Part shown: piece by piece, positions 47,401-54,275 of the stretch | Position numbering within the stretch: the stretch's first letter is position 1 | How the letters are laid out: each line of letters begins with the position of its first letter | DNA from: Flavobacterium sp. | GTDB lineage: Bacteria > Bacteroidota > Bacteroidia > Flavobacteriales > Flavobacteriaceae | Direction: 5' to 3' | DNA: 64,000 nt | NCBI RefSeq assembly: GCF_004295795.1 | Contig: NZ_SEBR01000001.1 | Location: forward strand, 62,001 to 126,000 | The notes under the pieces: generated by a model | The model's input: only the letters and a program-made list of their open reading frames with translations | Databases searched by the model: none | Told to the model about the DNA's origin: nothing | Translations under genes and position numbers: made by a program

Positions 47401-47859
47401 CGTGACCGCGTTTTGGTTGTTTCCGACCGTGATTCCGCGAGTGATCGAACCCGAAGTATTCAAACCTTCGAACGGGACGAACGGTTTTCGCGTGGATTTC
47501 TCGACGCGGTACAGATTTCCGGCTTCATTCGAGACGATTCGTTCCTTGTCGTAAATGCTGTATTCTTTCGTGAGGTAATTCGGTAATTTCAAGAATCTGA
47601 CGCTTACCGAATCGTTCAAAAACGGAGCGTTTTCGTTGAAAATGAGCGTTGATTTCGCGAAGTTTATTTTATAAAAAGATGTGTCGATCGGTTGGTCAAG
47701 TCTATCCGAAATCCTGAAAAACGCTGGATTTATGCTTACGCTGTCGAGCTTTATCGTATCTCGGCCGACAAAAAACTTGCGTTCGCGATAAGGCGTTTCC
47801 TGCGACCAAAGCGCGCACGAAAAACACAGCAAGAACACCCAAAGCAATTTTTTCAGCAT
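44443..47859 (-). CDS. Large outer-membrane beta-barrel-like protein, unknown function
   Basis: A 1138-aa protein with a signal peptide (CALWSQ, about residue 19). After a beta-rich N-terminal domain comes a segment (about 130-230) with LNTSGSITRGITVGNNQ, NIRASIQDSNVPLQEGG and FDQIFIELYSDKWNIRAGD, reminiscent of parts of the giant SprA translocon protein. The remaining roughly 850 residues show alternating amphipathic strands with aromatic ends, terminating in VQLRAFF, a typical outer-membrane barrel C-terminus. Its role may be transport or secretion; this is not settled. Confidence 0.7.
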   Translation of the reverse strand: MLKKLLWVFLLCFSCALWSQETPYRERKFFVGRDTIKLDSVSINPAFFRISDRLDQPIDTSFYKINFAKSTLIFNENAPFLNDSVSVRFLKLPNYLTKEYSIYDKERIVSNEAGNLYRVEKSTRKPFVPFEGLNTSGSITRGITVGNNQNAVTNSSLDLQITGKISDKVNIRASIQDSNVPLQEGGYSQKLDEFDQIFIELYSDKWNIRAGDLFLENRKSRFLNFSKKVQGISGQVTFGKPEAQTSIFASAALVRGQYARSTFVGQEGNQGPYKLRGPNGELYVLVISGSERVYVNGILLKRGENADYIIDYNAGEITFTSLFPITSEMRINIEYQYSDRNYTRFVTYAGATHERKKWSIGGYVYSENDVKNQPLQQNLSPEQAQILVNAGDNPDLMTSASAYLDSYSENKILYRKIIVGGVEIFEFSNDPTQELYNVRFTLVGNNLGNYTIVNNNAVGRIYQYVAPSNGVPQGNYEPIIRLVPPTKIQIVSVVGRVNPSEKTDVNFEGAFSNNDLNLFSRIDDGNNQGVAGKINAKQRIFTKDKSVVDAFANYQFVQKEFRTIERLFSIEFDRDWNLTNTTNTNGINDQSYLQTGVEFSNPQIGVARYKFEKLDFSSAFTGSRHVVEASLKYKDFTVFNSGSFLKSDGDYAESQFSRNNLQAKYHFGKNWVGGSQRFEDNHERVKSTGLLSSLSQRFTEFGAFVGRGDSTKVYMEMGYLGRANDSLQNGVLSRVNRSNSFYLKSQLIKNEKTNLSLFVNYRRLKFEDPTLKTEPSLNSRLLYNDRFFDQLISITTAYETTSGTIPQQEFTYIEVEPGQGIYTWNDYNANGIQELQEFEIAPFPDQAKYVRVFLPNQVFLKTHQNKFSQSVTLNPAQWQNASGFRKILSYFYNQTSFLSERKIEREGENFDFNPFSSSDENLLGLSSSFRNSFYYNRGKQQHSVTYTFLSSRSKSLLNVGSQENLNRSHQVQYAHLVQKTWLFSFGGQTLFSTSESENYATKNYEIDGYKVQPKISYLFNKNASWDVFYERSQKDNRINNLETLGQDRFGTSFTYASDKKFTANGEFSLYKNEFVGDALSPVAYTMLEGLQPGQNLTWRLLLQKNLTQYLDVNVNYQGRKSETSKSIHTGSVQLRAFF

Positions 47860-47906
47860 AGCATTAATAACGCCTCAAGTCCAAAAGTAGTGTATTCGCG
47901 CGAAGT

Positions 47907-48437
47907 TCAGTTTTTGTAGCCGATGCGTTTGCGGTCTGGCGGCTCGTCTTTGGCTGAAAGTTCGTCGATATATTGGAAAATCAATTCGATGTTTTGGGTT
48001 TGGACATCGACCTTTTTTCGGATTTGTTCGACATCTGATCTCAGCTCGGAAGCCTCGGAAGCAAACTTTCGCATTTTAGAGAAAAGCCGCATGATCCGAA
48101 TGTTCGTCTGGACTGCCTTTTCGCTATTCAGAACGCTTGAGAGCATGAGGATTCCGTGCTCGGTAAAAGCCATCGGCGCATACCTTAGGCCCATGAGGAC
48201 AGAATTGGAGGACGCAATTTGCGTCCTCCAATTTTCGAGTTCCTCTTTTGTGAGTTCAAACATGAAATCTTCCGGAAAACGATCGATGTTTCGCCTTACG
48301 GCTTCTTTGAGACGTTTTGTCTCGACTCCATAAAGCATTGCCAAATCTCTGTCCAACATCACTTTCTGATTTCGGATAATCTGGATTTTTATAAGGAGTA
48401 AATCTTCTGGTGCCTGTATATCGGATGGCTTTGACAT
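47907..48437 (-). CDS. ORF6N-domain protein
   Basis: A 176-aa protein. Residues about 12-100 form an ORF6N domain: IQIIRNQKVMLDRDLAMLYG, VETKRLKEAVRRNIDRFPED, MFELTKEE, and AFTEHGILMLSSVLNSEKA. The C-terminal part is a predicted coiled coil. ORF6N is a putative DNA-binding domain found in phage antirepressor-like proteins and often chromosomally encoded in Bacteroidota. No other phage genes are near. Confidence 0.88.
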   Translation of the reverse strand: MSKPSDIQAPEDLLLIKIQIIRNQKVMLDRDLAMLYGVETKRLKEAVRRNIDRFPEDFMFELTKEELENWRTQIASSNSVLMGLRYAPMAFTEHGILMLSSVLNSEKAVQTNIRIMRLFSKMRKFASEASELRSDVEQIRKKVDVQTQNIELIFQYIDELSAKDEPPDRKRIGYKN

Positions 48438-48492
48438 AGAAATCGGAACGGCTTTGATGTATTAGAGGAAAGACGTAAAACCAGAGGTGCCG

Positions 48493-49056
48493 TCAATCGC
48501 ATTCCGCATCGGATGCTTTTTGAGAGCGGCCATTGTCGTTAAATTGCTCGACGAATAATCCCGGTGATATTTTGAACTTCAACTTGAACGCATGCACGAA
48601 GCTTTTCGTACAGCCAAATCCACATTCGCTGGCCAATGCTCGATTGGAATACTGTCGAAATTTTGATTCGTCCATCATTTTTTGCGTTATGTAATCCAAT
48701 CGGAGATCGCGTATATAAGCTATGAAACCTTTCGAGCGATGTCGTTTGACCAAAATACTTGCATAGTTGACATTGGTTCCAAGTACAATCGCCAACTCGC
48801 GCAAGCCAAAGCCGACTTTTCGAAATGCGAATCCCGTTTCGAATTTTTGTAGTTTTTCAAGCGCAGTCCGTTCGAAGTTCGGGTTCAGCGCTTTTTCAGA
48901 CTTTGGAGTTTCACAGGTTTGAAATGTCTCCAGTGAAATTCGTTTTTTGACGCGTGAGCCAAAATTCGGATTCAAAGCTATTTTTTTATTTCGGATAACG
49001 TGAACACTAATTTGCACATATTCAGTAAAGAACTCATTGTAATCGGTCTTGGACAT
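48493..49056 (-). CDS. AraC-family HTH protein
   Basis: A 187-aa protein starting at the ATG at 49056 (MSKTDYNEFF); an in-frame TTG at 49065 is an alternative. The C-terminal 100 residues form an AraC-type double helix-turn-helix: LRELAIVLGTNVNYASILVKRH, FIAYIRDLRLDYI and NRALASECGFGCTKSFVHAFK. The N-terminal half (about 85 aa) is basic, with no cupin or receiver domain. It contains an NPNF segment twice (about residues 30 and 60). It is divergent from marR. Confidence 0.8.
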   Translation of the reverse strand: MSKTDYNEFFTEYVQISVHVIRNKKIALNPNFGSRVKKRISLETFQTCETPKSEKALNPNFERTALEKLQKFETGFAFRKVGFGLRELAIVLGTNVNYASILVKRHRSKGFIAYIRDLRLDYITQKMMDESKFRQYSNRALASECGFGCTKSFVHAFKLKFKISPGLFVEQFNDNGRSQKASDAECD

Positions 49057-49110
49057 AAACTTCAACTGGCGGATATTTTTTCAAATTTAAGTTCCGTCAT
49101 TCTTCTTCCA

Positions 49111-49138
49111 TTACAGATTTTCTGTAAAAATTGTTAAA
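49111..49138 (+). repeat. Composite motif TTACAG-N5-CTGTAA-N4-TGTTAAA (copy 2)
   Basis: TTACAGATTTTCTGTAA (49111-49127), 4 bases, then TGTTAAA (49132-49138). It lies in the 140-bp divergent region between the AraC-type gene and marR, so it could be a shared control site. Confidence 0.7.
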
Positions 49139-49160
49139 AATTCCAAATTAGATTTTTTGT

Positions 49161-49181
49161 TTGATATATCAATTATATTTG
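49161..49181 (+). promoter_or_regulatory. marR promoter region with 12-bp palindrome
   Basis: TTGATATATCAA (49161-49172) is a perfect palindrome of the size of a MarR operator. TATATTTG (49174-49181) matches the TAnnTTTG -7 box 15 bp before the marR ATG. The palindrome would cover the space between -33 and -7, which fits autorepression. Confidence 0.5.
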
Positions 49182-49196
49182 CATCAAATATTTCAG

Positions 49197-49625
49197 ATGG
49201 AACGCCTCGAGGAAAACGTATTCTACACATTGGAAAAAGCGGTGAAAGCTTATCGTCAGTTCGCACAGCGCGGTCTGTCAACGGCCGGACTCGATATCAC
49301 GCTCGATCAGTGGCTCGTTTTGAAAACCGTAAAACAACAATCCGATGCGACGCAACAACAAATCGCGGCCATGGTTTTCAAGGATGTCGCTTCAGTGACG
49401 CGAATCGTGGAAATCCTTGTCACGAAAGGTTATTTGGAGCGTTCTTTTCTCGCTTCGGATAGGCGTCGGCAGCAATTGTCAGTAACCGAATTGGGAGACG
49501 GAATGCTCCAAAAAGTCCATCCGATAAGTTTGGGCAACCGGAAAGCGGCATTCTCCGGAATCGACGCATCTGAAATAGAAAAATTAGAATCATCACTTCA
49601 ATCAATAATCAAAAATGTCAGTTAA
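49197..49625 (+). CDS. MarR-family transcriptional regulator
   Basis: The 142-aa protein starts at MERLEENVF (49197). It has the winged helix-turn-helix: LDQWLVLKTVKQQSDATQQQ, MVFKDVASVTRIVEILVTKG, YLERSFLASDRRRQQLSVTE with the wing, and flanking dimerisation helices. The S41 peptidase gene starts 8 bp after the stop, so the two are likely one operon and the peptidase a probable target. Confidence 0.9.
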   Translation: MERLEENVFYTLEKAVKAYRQFAQRGLSTAGLDITLDQWLVLKTVKQQSDATQQQIAAMVFKDVASVTRIVEILVTKGYLERSFLASDRRRQQLSVTELGDGMLQKVHPISLGNRKAAFSGIDASEIEKLESSLQSIIKNVS

Positions 49626-49633
49626 TCAGTCTT

Positions 49634-50695
49634 ATGAAAAATCGAACCTTGGTCAAATTGTCGGCGATCGTCGGCAGTTTGTGTATGAATTTGGGCGTGT
49701 CGGCTCAACAATCCACATCGGAAAACTTATCCAAAAAACTCAAAAATGAAGTTATCGAGTCGCTGATTTCCAATTTGAACGACAATTATGTTTTTCCCGA
49801 AGTCGCGGCGAAAATCGCATCCGACCTCAAATCAAAGCAGAAATCGGGTGTTTATTCCAAAATTTCCGATCCGAAGGAATTTGCCAAAATCCTGACCGAC
49901 GATCTGCGCAACATTTCTCATGACAAACACCTCGGAGTGCGATTTTACGGAGATATGATGCCGGATGTGAACGACGCGGAAGTCGAAAAACGGCAGCAGG
50001 AAATTCAACAGCATGTGATGAAAGTCGCGAATTATGGCTTCCGCAAAGTCGAGATTTTACAGGGAAATGTCGGCTATCTCAAAATTGACGGTTTCGCTCC
50101 CGCAGATTTGGGTGCGACAGGCGCAAATGCATCGATGGCGTTCCTGGCAAACACCGACGCCATGATTATAGACCTGCGCGAAAATCACGGAGGCGAACCT
50201 GAAATGGTACTTTTTTTGGCGAGTTATTTCTTTAAGTCCGATGTGCATCTGAACGATCTGTATTATCGGAAAGCCAATCGCACCGACAGTTTTCGCACGA
50301 AAGATCCGTCTGGCGCACGTTACGAGAAACCAGTTTACATCCTTACAAGTTCCCGGACTTTTTCGGGTGGAGAAGAATTTGCGTATGATTTCCAGACCCA
50401 AAAACGCGCCACGCTAATTGGCGAAACGACTGGCGGAGGCGCAAATCCGGGTGATGAAATGATGCTCAAAGGGCGTTTTTCTGCATTTATCCCAACCGGT
50501 CGTGCGATCAATCCGGTTACGAAGACAAATTGGGAAGGCATCGGTGTGATTCCCGATGTCAAAATGGCCGCAGAAGATGCGCTTCAACACGCTCATGAAA
50601 CTGCTTTGAAAAGCTTGTTGGCTATGGCTCCGGAAACGTATAAAGATTATTTTCAGCGCGCTTTGGATCGGGTTTTGAAACAGCGTCGGAATTGA
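49634..50695 (+). CDS. Secreted S41-family (IRBP-like) peptidase
   Basis: A 353-aa protein with a signal peptide (GVSAQQ, about residue 25). An N-terminal helical IRBP-type domain (VIESLISNLNDNYVFPEVAA) is followed by the tail-specific-protease core: NVGYLKIDGFAP, MIIDLRENHGGEPE, and the putative nucleophile S244 in SRTFSGGEEFAYD, then ETTGGGANPGD. No PDZ domain is seen. It resembles S41 hydrolases of unknown substrate. It is cotranscribed with marR. Confidence 0.87.
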   Translation: MKNRTLVKLSAIVGSLCMNLGVSAQQSTSENLSKKLKNEVIESLISNLNDNYVFPEVAAKIASDLKSKQKSGVYSKISDPKEFAKILTDDLRNISHDKHLGVRFYGDMMPDVNDAEVEKRQQEIQQHVMKVANYGFRKVEILQGNVGYLKIDGFAPADLGATGANASMAFLANTDAMIIDLRENHGGEPEMVLFLASYFFKSDVHLNDLYYRKANRTDSFRTKDPSGARYEKPVYILTSSRTFSGGEEFAYDFQTQKRATLIGETTGGGANPGDEMMLKGRFSAFIPTGRAINPVTKTNWEGIGVIPDVKMAAEDALQHAHETALKSLLAMAPETYKDYFQRALDRVLKQRRN

Positions 50696-50759
50696 ATTTT
50701 GTAGGTTTTCAATTGTGTTGTTTTTGGAAGTGGTATTTGGCCGATTGATGATTCATGAT

Positions 50760-50985
50760 TTGTCGATAGGCTTTAATCTGTTGATAATCCTTTACCATCG
50801 ATAATCCGTAATCTATCGATAACCCGGGTCAATCCATAATCTGTGGTCCGTTGATAATTTGTGACTCGTTGATAATCTTTTATAAGTGGATAATTGTGAC
50901 TCGTTGATAATTAGTGTATCCGCCGATAATTTGTAATCGGTCGATAATATGGGATTCGTGGATAATTGTGATCCGTCGATTGCCA
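50760..50985. repeat. Degenerate ~18-bp GATAAT repeat array
   Basis: About eleven imperfect units of 17-19 bp follow one another, of the type GTTGATAATTTGTGACTC, with the GATAAT core kept and flanks varying (GTGGATAAT, GTCGATAAT, GCCGATAAT). There is no palindromic repeat/spacer order, so it is not CRISPR. It opens the 1.2-kb gap 50696-51873, which has no intact gene. Confidence 0.7.
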
Positions 50986-51023
50986 ATTAAACCCATCAAA
51001 AACCCATCAATATTTGGAGATTA

Positions 51024-51059
51024 CAGACCTAACAGACTTTCCTAAGTCTGTTAGGTCTG
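51024..51059. repeat. Dispersed palindrome, AGACCTAACA family (copy 2)
   Basis: CAGACCTAACAGACTT (51024-51039) and AAGTCTGTTAGGTCTG (51044-51059) are perfect 16-bp arms around TCCT. The outer arm is the same as at 32777, while the inner part differs with compensating changes on both arms, which keeps the hairpin. Confidence 0.85.
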
Positions 51060-51088
51060 TAAAGTTAGACGGTCTGAATCCCTTTTCC

Positions 51089-51116
51089 TTACAGAAAATC
51101 TGTAAAAAATGTTAAA
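51089..51116 (+). repeat. Composite motif TTACAG-N5-CTGTAA-N4-TGTTAAA (copy 3)
   Basis: TTACAGAAAATCTGTAA (51089-51105), 4 bases, then TGTTAAA (51110-51116). It lies 29 bp past the palindrome copy 2, almost the same spacing as copy 1 (31 bp). Confidence 0.7.
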
Positions 51117-51873
51117 TCTGAAGTTGCCGCAAATCTCCAATTCAAAGTCTCTGCTTTCAAAAAAATTTCCCTCCGATTGCACGATCTAATCTTTTGTTCT
51201 GCGTTATAGCACGAAATTTTCGCATGTCGAAAGTCACGTCATTTCGACTACATAAGAAAGGATTTTATCAAAGGACACGTGCATTTCCCCGAGACGAAGT
51301 GCTACGTCGATAACTCCATTTCCATTTTTCCAAACACTTTCAGGCCGTGGTTGTAATCTTTTGTCCGGCGTCCATTTGACGAAGTCCGAGGTAAATCCAG
51401 CGATGACAGTATTGTTCCGCTTTCAAAGATTTTGCGCTTCGCAGATATTGTCGCATTAGAATCAAAAGTGACTGTAAACAGTGATAAACGGCGATTCAAT
51501 TAGTTGTTTTTTGAGACAATTGCCGACTAGACTTGTAAGCATTTTGAAGCGTTCAAGATCGCTTTGGTTGCCTGACATCAAAGTTCCGAGGACGTGAGAT
51601 TGCGATTTTTCAGATATTGTTCCGCAAAACTACAACTGTAAGAGAATAAGGTGGTTTCGGTGATATCAGCCTACGGAATTTGTGCTGGCAAAGTCGGTCT
51701 GCGACATTTGACTGACAATCTTTTCTTAGGCAGTCAACGACTTCTAGCAAATCATGAGTCTCCCTGTTGAACATCGGTATCGCCAACAAAATATTGCTTT
51801 TCAACCAATTGGTCGATAAAAAATGAGTTCGTCAGTGCTGATTTACCGGATTTTGAAATTGATCCGCGAGGTT
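51117..51873 (-). other. Gene-free stretch, possibly decayed coding DNA
   Basis: No intact gene is seen. On the minus strand two short open readings (51610-51804 and 51302-51499) read protein-like, including MKSNILLAIPMFN and KDYNHGLKVFGKMEMELS, and are joined by stops and frame changes. This would fit a decayed minus-strand gene, but no family is recognisable. Confidence 0.25.
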
Positions 51874-53130
51874 CTAGTGCTCCAAAGTTACGATCTGCAA
51901 GGTTTCGCGGCTGATTTGTTTCAAAAGGACAGTCTTGTCTTTCTCGACCATTTTGGACGATTTTTCATCGAAATGACGAATCGTATAAAGCGACACATTT
52001 TCGTTGAAGCGCACTTTGAATTTCTTGGAAAGCAGCGATTTGAGTTCGCTGAAATTTCCGAATTTATCGTCGGCACAAACCGAAAAACTGATGGCCGAAT
52101 TCTGGATCAGCGAAACTTTCATCTGATATTTGTGCAATAAAGCGAAGATTTCGGATATGTTTTCTTCCATGATAAACGAAAAATCGATAGACGAAAGCGA
52201 GATGAGTAACTGGTTTTTCTTGACGATGAAACACGGAGTTTGCGGATCGAGATCGGCGCCTTTTGAAACGCTTGTTCCGGGCAAATCCGGATTCAGGAAT
52301 GACTTCACATAAAGCGGAATTTCCTTTTTCTGCAAAGGCTGAAGCGTTTTCGGATGAATTACCGTCGCGCCATAAAACGCCAACTCGATGGCCTCGCGAT
52401 ACGAAATCTGGTTCAAAAGTCTTGCATTCTCGAAATAACGCGGATCGGCATTCATCACGCCAGGAACATCTTTCCAGATCGTGACGTTTTCGGCGTTCAA
52501 GCAATAGGCGAAAATCGCTGCGGTATAGTCGGAACCTTCGCGTCCGAGCGTGGTCGTAAAACCATTTTCGTCCGAACCCAAAAAACCTTGGGCGATGTTG
52601 AGTTGCTTGCGCTTGACGTTCTTGGAGATGTTTTTTTGCGTCAAATCCCAATCGACATTGGCGTCGCGGTATGTGCTGTCGGTCTTGATGAAATTTCGCA
52701 CGTCGATCCAGGTTGTCGCGATGCCTCGGAAGTTCATGTAATGCGACAAAATCACGGTCGAAATCAATTCTCCGTAACTCACGATCTGATCGTAAACGAA
52801 GTTGTAATTGGGCGATTTGTTGTGAGACAGAAAATAGTCCATATCTGAAAAATGCGCCGCCACATCGCTAAAAACCTTGTGTTTGTCGTCCTCGAACAAA
52901 TCAAGCAGAATCTCGTTGTGGTACTTTTTTACGTCTTGTACCGCTTCTTTCAATTCCTTCGATCTGTCCATGTAGGTTTTCACGACGACTTCGAGCGCGT
53001 TTGTGGTTTTTCCCATGGCCGAAACGACGAGTAAAACATCCTCATGTCCCGCAATCTGCAACACTTCGTACACATTTCTAATTCCCGATGCGTCTTTTAC
53101 GGAAGCGCCACCGAACTTGAAAATCCTCAT
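51874..53130 (-). CDS. lysC: Aspartate kinase (monofunctional, LysC-like)
   Basis: The 418-aa protein starts at MRIFKFGGASVKD (53130); a longer reading adds 11 unlikely residues. The kinase domain has KFGGASV, VSAMGKTTNAL, GFLGSDENGFTTTLGREGSD and IWKDVPGVMNADPR. The ACT regulatory region occupies about residues 300-415. It makes L-4-aspartyl phosphate. It differs strongly from the aspartokinase at 17653-19026, so the two are probably regulated differently. Confidence 0.9.
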   Translation of the reverse strand: MRIFKFGGASVKDASGIRNVYEVLQIAGHEDVLLVVSAMGKTTNALEVVVKTYMDRSKELKEAVQDVKKYHNEILLDLFEDDKHKVFSDVAAHFSDMDYFLSHNKSPNYNFVYDQIVSYGELISTVILSHYMNFRGIATTWIDVRNFIKTDSTYRDANVDWDLTQKNISKNVKRKQLNIAQGFLGSDENGFTTTLGREGSDYTAAIFAYCLNAENVTIWKDVPGVMNADPRYFENARLLNQISYREAIELAFYGATVIHPKTLQPLQKKEIPLYVKSFLNPDLPGTSVSKGADLDPQTPCFIVKKNQLLISLSSIDFSFIMEENISEIFALLHKYQMKVSLIQNSAISFSVCADDKFGNFSELKSLLSKKFKVRFNENVSLYTIRHFDEKSSKMVEKDKTVLLKQISRETLQIVTLEH

Positions 53131-53187
53131 TTTGATCAGTATCGATTCTCGAAAGCCAGGCAAATTGGAAGGCTTCCGATGTAGTTT

Positions 53188-53655
53188 CTAGTTTAAAAAT
53201 TGTTCAATGCCATTTTCGTCCATATGAACGACGCGCCAGTCAGGCAGTATTTTCGCGCCCGATTTCTCGTAAAACTTTACCGCGGGTTCGTTCCAGTCGA
53301 GCACATTCCATTCGATTCTGCGCACCTTGTCTTTCTTGCCTTGCTGGATGATTTTTGAATACAGCGCCAAACCAACGCCGATGCCGCGTGCCTCTTCGGT
53401 TACGATCAGATCTTCGAGGTGGATCGTCTTTCCTTTCCAGGTCGAAAATCGGTAATAATAAAGCGCCATTCCAACAATTTTGCCGTCAATTTCGGCAATG
53501 AAAGTATAGAATAACGGATCGTTTCCGAAACCGTCGCGCACCAAATCGTCAACCGTGACTTCTACGGCTTGCGGTTCTCGCTCGAAAATGGCGAGTTCGG
53601 TAATCAGACGCAAGACGTCGGGCATGTCATTTTTGGTTCCGGGACGAATATTCAT
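53188..53655 (-). CDS. GNAT N-acetyltransferase
   Basis: A 155-aa GNAT-fold protein: a YYYRFSTWKGKTIHLEDLIV strand pair, the acetyl-CoA loop EEARGIGVGLALYSKI, and a C-terminal WNVLDWNEPAVKFYEKSGA segment. The layout resembles diamine (spermidine/thialysine) acetyltransferases. It lies 57 bp upstream of lysC on the same strand and may share its transcript. Confidence 0.88.
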   Translation of the reverse strand: MNIRPGTKNDMPDVLRLITELAIFEREPQAVEVTVDDLVRDGFGNDPLFYTFIAEIDGKIVGMALYYYRFSTWKGKTIHLEDLIVTEEARGIGVGLALYSKIIQQGKKDKVRRIEWNVLDWNEPAVKFYEKSGAKILPDWRVVHMDENGIEQFLN

Positions 53656-53885
53656 GGGAATGTGTTGGTTCGCAAATATACGAATGCGGTGGTTTTGTGA
53701 TTGTCGATTTACCTTTGATTTTTGTGAGGCAATTTATTTTGTCTTGGTCGGTTTTGGCGCAGCTGATTTTTGCGATTTTGCTTTGGATTTGTCGCGGCTT
53801 TTTTAATCGATTTTTAATCGATTTTCGACTCGTTTTTCTGCCTGGTTTTTTACGTGATTTTTTGTTTGATTTTTGCCTTTTCGTC

Positions 53886-53919
53886 AGACCTAACAAATCT
53901 TAAAAGATTTGTTAGGTCT
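53886..53919. repeat. Dispersed palindrome, AGACCTAACA family (copy 3)
   Basis: AGACCTAACAAATCTT (53886-53901) and AAGATTTGTTAGGTCT (53904-53919) are perfect 16-bp arms around a 2-base loop. It lies in the 620-bp gap between the GNAT gene and the ELWxxDGT gene. The first part of that gap (53656-53885) is T-rich, low-complexity sequence with no convincing gene. Confidence 0.85.
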
Positions 53920-53924
53920 TAAGC

Positions 53925-54045
53925 GCACACACCCGCGCACACACCCGCGCACACACCCGCGCGCGACACCCGCGACGCACCCGCGTCACACCCGCGTCAC
54001 ACCCGCACATCGCATCCGCGCGACACGCCCGCACAAGCCAACGTC
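53925..54045. repeat. GC-rich CACACACCCGCG tandem repeat
   Basis: Three exact CACACACCCGCG units are followed by decaying variants (GACACCCGCG, CACCCGCGT, CACACCCGCGT), about 120 bp in all. The stretch is strikingly GC-rich and purine/pyrimidine-biased against the T-rich surroundings. A 64-residue Thr/His/Pro/Arg reading through it is an artefact. Confidence 0.8.
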
Positions 54046-54075
54046 GAAATGCACCTCCAAATCCCCAAACCTACA

Positions 54076-54103
54076 TTTAACAAAAATTACAGAAAATCTG
54101 TAA
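54076..54103 (-). repeat. Composite motif TTACAG-N5-CTGTAA-N4-TGTTAAA (copy 4, reverse)
   Basis: On the minus strand TTACAGATTTTCTGTAA (54103-54087) is followed after 4 bases by TGTTAAA (54082-54076). Orientation is opposite to the other three copies. It lies 173 bp upstream of the ELWxxDGT gene. Confidence 0.7.
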
Positions 54104-54275
54104 TCGAGATTCTAGCACCTGACGTAATTTCGGGTTTTCGGATATCATTTTTTCTGGCGAAACAGCGAAGTCGTTTTCGTGCCAAAAACTGGTAGGGAAA
54201 GCCAAATTTACCCTCGACAAGTGGTAATTGAGACGTAACTTGGTAGGTCAACAACGATATTTCAAAACAACTACA

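Noticed and set aside
47907..48437. Prophage remnant suggested by the ORF6N protein
   Set aside because: No integrase, structural or lysis genes flank it, and stand-alone ORF6N genes are common in Bacteroidota chromosomes.
49111..49127. TTACAG-N5-CTGTAA as an SOS (LexA) box
   Set aside because: The half-sites are inverted relative to the known CTGT-N8-ACAG box, and no copy lies upstream of imuA or the S24 repressor.
53627..53903. Short open frames on both strands in the T-rich gap after the GNAT gene
   Set aside because: Highly biased Lys-rich (minus) or Phe/Leu-rich (plus) composition from low-complexity DNA; neither resembles a known protein.
53909..54103. Small Thr/His/Pro/Arg-rich protein
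   Set aside because: It is only a reading of the CACACACCCGCG microsatellite; there is no start context or family.
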